The notes under the pieces: model-generated
What the model was told of the DNA's origin: nothing
The model's input: only the letters and a program-made list of their open reading frames with translations
The model's database searches: none
Source: Wenzhouxiangella sp.
Lineage (GTDB): Bacteria; Pseudomonadota; Gammaproteobacteria; Xanthomonadales; Wenzhouxiangellaceae
Assembly: GCA_007123575.1 (NCBI GenBank)
Contig: SKKV01000255.1
Location: forward strand, 1-8,161
DNA length: 8,161 bases
Direction: 5' to 3'
Program-made: the position numbers and the translations under genes
Shown: positions 5,714 through 8,161 of the stretch, piece by piece
Position numbering within the stretch: the stretch's first letter is position 1
Layout: every line of letters starts with the position of its first letter

Positions 5714-7546
5714 CTAGAAAGCGTCCAGTGCCGTTTGCGCCGACGTGCTGAAATGGGGTTGCTCGGCAGCGATGACTGAGGCAAGAAACTGTTTCCACTT
5801 CTCGGTCGCTTCAGGTTCATCCCGAAGCCAGGCGGGCTTGCGCTCAAGGACCCCGGCGAATGCCGCGGGTTCAAACTGGCGATGCATGGCCTCATGTTCG
5901 GCGAAGATGGTTGGGCCGATCAAACCGATCATGCCATCGACGGTGTTTGTGTTGAAGTTGGAGATGGCGTTGATTCGCTGCCTCAGGTGGGGCTCGAGGT
6001 AGCCCAGGTCGGAGGCTGGGCTGGCTATCAACTGACCAATGGCAATTGACGCTTGTTCGCGGGCAGGGCGACGATTGAACTGGGAGATGCCGGCGACGCT
6101 AAGTATTACTGCGGCTGCGGGGTTGACCGTCCATTGATCCAGATGTTCATCCATGGAACCATGGATTTTTTCGATAACGACCTCGGCTTGCTCCTCGGAA
6201 CGTCGCGAGTTGGCGAGCATGTTGGCGGCAACCGCGGTAGTTTCTGGGTCGTATCCTGACCAGAGCAGGTCGACCACCCTGCCAATCATGTAAACCGGAT
6301 CGCGAGAGGTCAGTGTTGAGTATGTTCTGCTCATGAACTGCTGGACCGCCATCCGCGTCTCGAATCTCTGATCGGGGTCGCCAGCCAGGTCGAATACAGG
6401 ATCCAGCGCCGGGTCAAGCTCGAGATCGCGGTTTATCTGCATGTAGCGCAACAGTCGTTGTGCGCCGGCAATCCGGTGGTCGGCGCTGGGGCCTTGTTCG
6501 ATCAGCGTTTGCAGGCTTTTGATATGCAGTTGTTGAACGCTCTCCACGTCCAGGACTGCGTCATCATTGTCATTGGCTTCGTGAATCAGATCTCGAGTAA
6601 TGATGGCAAGCGCATTGATCCGGGAGTCGATTGCCGAAGGGCTGTCAGCCTCATAAACGGCATCCACCATCCGTTCCATGGCGCGATCAGCACCCATTTG
6701 AGCTGCGGCGAAGCGCGCGACCAGCCGGGGGTTATCGACAAATTCGGACTCGCTGATCTCCAGGCCCAGTTCCAGGGCCTCCTCAGAACCCAGGGCGACC
6801 AGCGTGGCGAGTACTTCGCGCTCGTTTTCGCGCGCCAGGCCAATATGGGTGCGTACGTAATTCAGCGCTTCTGATTCGTCCAAGAAGGTGAACTCGGCCA
6901 AATGCTCGAGAAAGAATCTCGTCGTTTCCTCGTCGTGGTCGAGCGCGAAAAGTTCTTGGCCCAACGACTCCTTGAGCGGGCCTGGCAGCTTGCCAGTCCT
7001 GAGCAATAGGCCGCCGTGGCCAGGCGCAGAGTCGGCCAGCGGAAGGACATCTCCGGCGAGGGTTTCTTCAGAGATGCCGATTTCCATGGCCGCCTGAATG
7101 AGGGAACCGTAGTCGCGTTCTTGATCGAGGAACTCGGGGTCGACAATGCGCTGACGGACTAGCGCTCCGGCCTCCGGTGCTTGCATGGCAATCATTGCTG
7201 CAAGGGCCCGCAGGGCAAGGATGTCGGTCATATACGGTTCCACATCGTGGGAGTCGATGTTTTCGATAAGGTTTCGAACCGCCTCACGCGCCGGTAGTCC
7301 GTCCACCCCCATGGCCACCAGCCCGTCCAGCGCGGCTAGCTGCTGCTGCGCACTGCGGTGGTCGAGGCGCTCGGCGTACTCCAATGCGGTTCGACCCTGA
7401 AAGGTCGCTTCGGGATTATGCGCCGGCGGCTTTTCCCGTGCCATGCGGTCTGGGTCGCTAGAGTCCGCCGGTCCACCACAGCCGGACAAAACAATGATTG
7501 TCGTGACGATAAGTATCGTGTTGAACAGCGTTCTGACGCTATGCAT
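5714..7546 (-). CDS. Predicted lipoprotein with HEAT-like helical segments, family unknown
   Basis: A 610-aa protein I do not recognise as a named family. It starts at ATG 7546, with GGGAG 7 nt upstream; an in-frame start at 7585 would add 13 residues ahead of the signal peptide and lacks such a site. MHSVRTLFNTILIVTTIIVL leads to the lipobox LSGC, so C23 would be lipidated. The next residue is Gly, not Asp, which by the E. coli rule predicts sorting to the outer membrane. A charged linker (24-50) follows. The rest is almost all helical, with HEAT-like paired helices clearest at about 54-120 (ALEYAERLDH...AALDGLVAMG; DILALRALAAMIA) and similar alternations further on. No catalytic motif was seen, so a scaffold or binding role is the best inference. 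The sigma gene begins 220 bp downstream, with a hairpin between, so co-transcription is uncertain. As a lipoprotein it could be a client of Lnt-type enzymes. Confidence 0.85.
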   Translation of the reverse strand: MHSVRTLFNTILIVTTIIVLSGCGGPADSSDPDRMAREKPPAHNPEATFQGRTALEYAERLDHRSAQQQLAALDGLVAMGVDGLPAREAVRNLIENIDSHDVEPYMTDILALRALAAMIAMQAPEAGALVRQRIVDPEFLDQERDYGSLIQAAMEIGISEETLAGDVLPLADSAPGHGGLLLRTGKLPGPLKESLGQELFALDHDEETTRFFLEHLAEFTFLDESEALNYVRTHIGLARENEREVLATLVALGSEEALELGLEISESEFVDNPRLVARFAAAQMGADRAMERMVDAVYEADSPSAIDSRINALAIITRDLIHEANDNDDAVLDVESVQQLHIKSLQTLIEQGPSADHRIAGAQRLLRYMQINRDLELDPALDPVFDLAGDPDQRFETRMAVQQFMSRTYSTLTSRDPVYMIGRVVDLLWSGYDPETTAVAANMLANSRRSEEQAEVVIEKIHGSMDEHLDQWTVNPAAAVILSVAGISQFNRRPAREQASIAIGQLIASPASDLGYLEPHLRQRINAISNFNTNTVDGMIGLIGPTIFAEHEAMHRQFEPAAFAGVLERKPAWLRDEPEATEKWKQFLASVIAAEQPHFSTSAQTALDAF

Positions 7547-7553
7547 TTTCAAT

Positions 7554-7558
7554 CTCCC
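7554..7558 (-). promoter_or_regulatory. Ribosome binding site of the lipoprotein gene
   Basis: The minus strand reads GGGAG, 7 nt before ATG 7546. It picks that start over the one 13 codons upstream and gives a normal-length lipoprotein signal peptide. Confidence 0.7.
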
Positions 7559-7602
7559 GGCAGATTTATCGATTTCTCTACTCAATCAATACGCGAGAAC
7601 CG

Positions 7603-7857
7603 CAGACAGGAAGACATCCTTCTGGTTAAACCGAGCGCGCCTATTTCCGTGGGCTGCAGCACCGCTGAATGTGGCGGTTAGCTGGTGGCTACCCGCCGCA
7701 GTCCAATCGTGCTGGCAGCTGAGCGTGCTGGTATTGTGCTGGACGAATCGGGGGTGTCCAGGCTGCAAATTGTAACGTCATGATCCGAGACCAGCTCCGC
7801 CTGGCCGTCGGACGGTGCCGAGTTCGTTCCCGTTACTGTGATGCAACTTCCTGTCTG
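7603..7857. repeat. Inverted repeat pair, 11 bp, 233 bp apart
   Basis: CAGACAGGAAG (7603-7613) and its exact reverse complement CTTCCTGTCTG (7847-7857) flank 233 bp of gene-free sequence. The match does not extend past 11 bp and no target-site duplication is evident. It could be the edge of a degenerate small element, or chance. Confidence 0.25.
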
Positions 7858-7941
7858 TCCATTGCCAAAACAAGACCGGCTAAGCGAAGTTTGCTGCAGA
7901 TCGTGGGCGGCCCTTTGTCTGGAGGTTGTCGGAGTCAGGGA

Positions 7942-7957
7942 TGAGCGGGGGCGCTCA
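7942..7957 (-). terminator. Hairpin overlapping the choice-of-anchor stop codon, weak terminator candidate
   Basis: TGAGCG and CGCTCA form a perfect 6-bp stem around a CCCC loop, and the TGA of the stem is the stop codon itself. No T-run follows, so efficient intrinsic termination is doubtful. Confidence 0.3.
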
Positions 7958-8161
7958 GTCGTCCGGTGTCTCGAAGCGACCCTGGAAGATCTGGTCGGGC
8001 AGGGAGAAGCCTTCGCCAGACAAGTCAACCGTCGCGCTTTGAGCATCCGTGGTGGTGACCTCGGCCGTGGCGCTGAACGCGGCCACGTCATCCGGGGCAA
8101 AGCGCACCTCGACATCGCAGCTCTCGTCAGGCTGGAGCGTGGTGCCCACGGCGCAGTCGCC
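7955..8161 (-). CDS. C-terminal end of a secreted choice-of-anchor D type protein with IF-x-x-RFE motif
   Basis: Only the last 68 codons are in the window; the frame is open at the right edge and ends at TGA 7957-7955. A GTG at 8149 is internal, since the frame continues upstream (GDCA before VGTTL). The visible sequence is an Ig-like beta domain end: TLQPDESCDVEVRFAP, then FSATAEVTTTD, then VDLSGEG. This matches the pattern of choice-of-anchor D (ASH/SPD-2/hydin-like) domains, usually C..L.PG.SC.V.V.F.P....F.A.L.V.S.......V.L.G.G. Such domains occur in large exported surface or extracellular proteins. After the domain come four residues, then DQIFQGRFE (7996-7970), TPDD and the stop. The motif parallels that of the secreted protein at 697-1908. 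Domain call good; the rest of the protein and its function are not visible. Confidence 0.8.
   Translation of the reverse strand, partial: GDCAVGTTLQPDESCDVEVRFAPDDVAAFSATAEVTTTDAQSATVDLSGEGFSLPDQIFQGRFETPDD

Larger units (their letters stand above)
7547..7954. other. 408-bp gap with no convincing gene
   Basis: This lies between the choice-of-anchor gene end and the lipoprotein start. It holds the lipoprotein ribosome binding site, an 11-bp inverted repeat pair (7603-7613 and 7847-7857) and the hairpin at 7942-7957. A minus-strand frame stays open down to 7678 but has no Shine-Dalgarno start of its own, begins inside the neighbouring gene, and has a third-position GC that by eye is clearly lower than in the true genes. 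A TACAAT hexamer at 7772-7767 resembles a -10 box but has no -35 partner. Probably an upstream regulatory region or eroded sequence. Confidence 0.5.

Noticed and set aside
7547..7585. In-frame start at 7585 for the lipoprotein
   Set aside because: ATG 7546 has GGGAG 7 nt upstream and gives a 23-residue lipoprotein signal ending in the lipobox Cys.
7678..8115. Minus-strand frame of 145 codons overlapping the choice-of-anchor gene end
   Set aside because: The first part is an out-of-frame copy of a clear Ig-like domain. The second part lacks a start signal and strong codon bias. A frameshift joining it to the choice-of-anchor protein is unlikely, because that protein already ends in the expected C-terminal motif.

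Overview
The window looks like chromosome of a GC-rich gammaproteobacterium, most likely of the Lysobacterales/Xanthomonadales (Wenzhouxiangella-like) group. This is inferred from protein style only: an ECF sigma factor paired with a Ser/Thr kinase-TPR receptor, and secreted proteins ending in an 'IF-x-x-RFE' motif. No marker gene is present. Every supported gene lies on the minus strand, so transcription runs from high to low coordinates. No tRNA, rRNA, CRISPR array, insertion sequence or phage gene was seen.

In transcription order: (1) 8161-7955, the C-terminal end of a secreted 'choice-of-anchor D' type protein that enters from the right edge; (2) a 408-bp gap with no convincing gene; (3) 7546-5714, a 610-aa lipoprotein with HEAT-like helical segments and no recognised family; (4) a 197-bp gap with a hairpin, a direct repeat and a possible 8-codon leader ORF; (5) 5493-4924, an ECF sigma factor; (6) 4870-2096, a membrane Ser/Thr kinase with a large C-terminal TPR region; (7) a 187-bp gap with a candidate promoter; (8) 1908-697, a secreted acidic protein of unknown function; (9) 697 to the left edge, the membrane half of an apolipoprotein N-acyltransferase (Lnt)-like protein whose start overlaps the previous stop as TAATG.

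The sigma factor and kinase form a recognisable signalling pair. In characterised relatives (EcfP/PknT of Vibrio parahaemolyticus, EcfK/PknS of Xanthomonas citri) the kinase activates the sigma factor, in EcfP by phosphorylating a threonine in region 2.2. Here region 2.2 has a Thr-containing SPTELVHE stretch where other ECF factors carry an acidic motif.

Around this pair sit envelope proteins: a lipoprotein, two exported proteins sharing a C-terminal motif, and an Lnt-like membrane enzyme tightly coupled to one of them. The least described part is the pair at 1-1908. Its link to the sigma/kinase pair is inference from position and strand.
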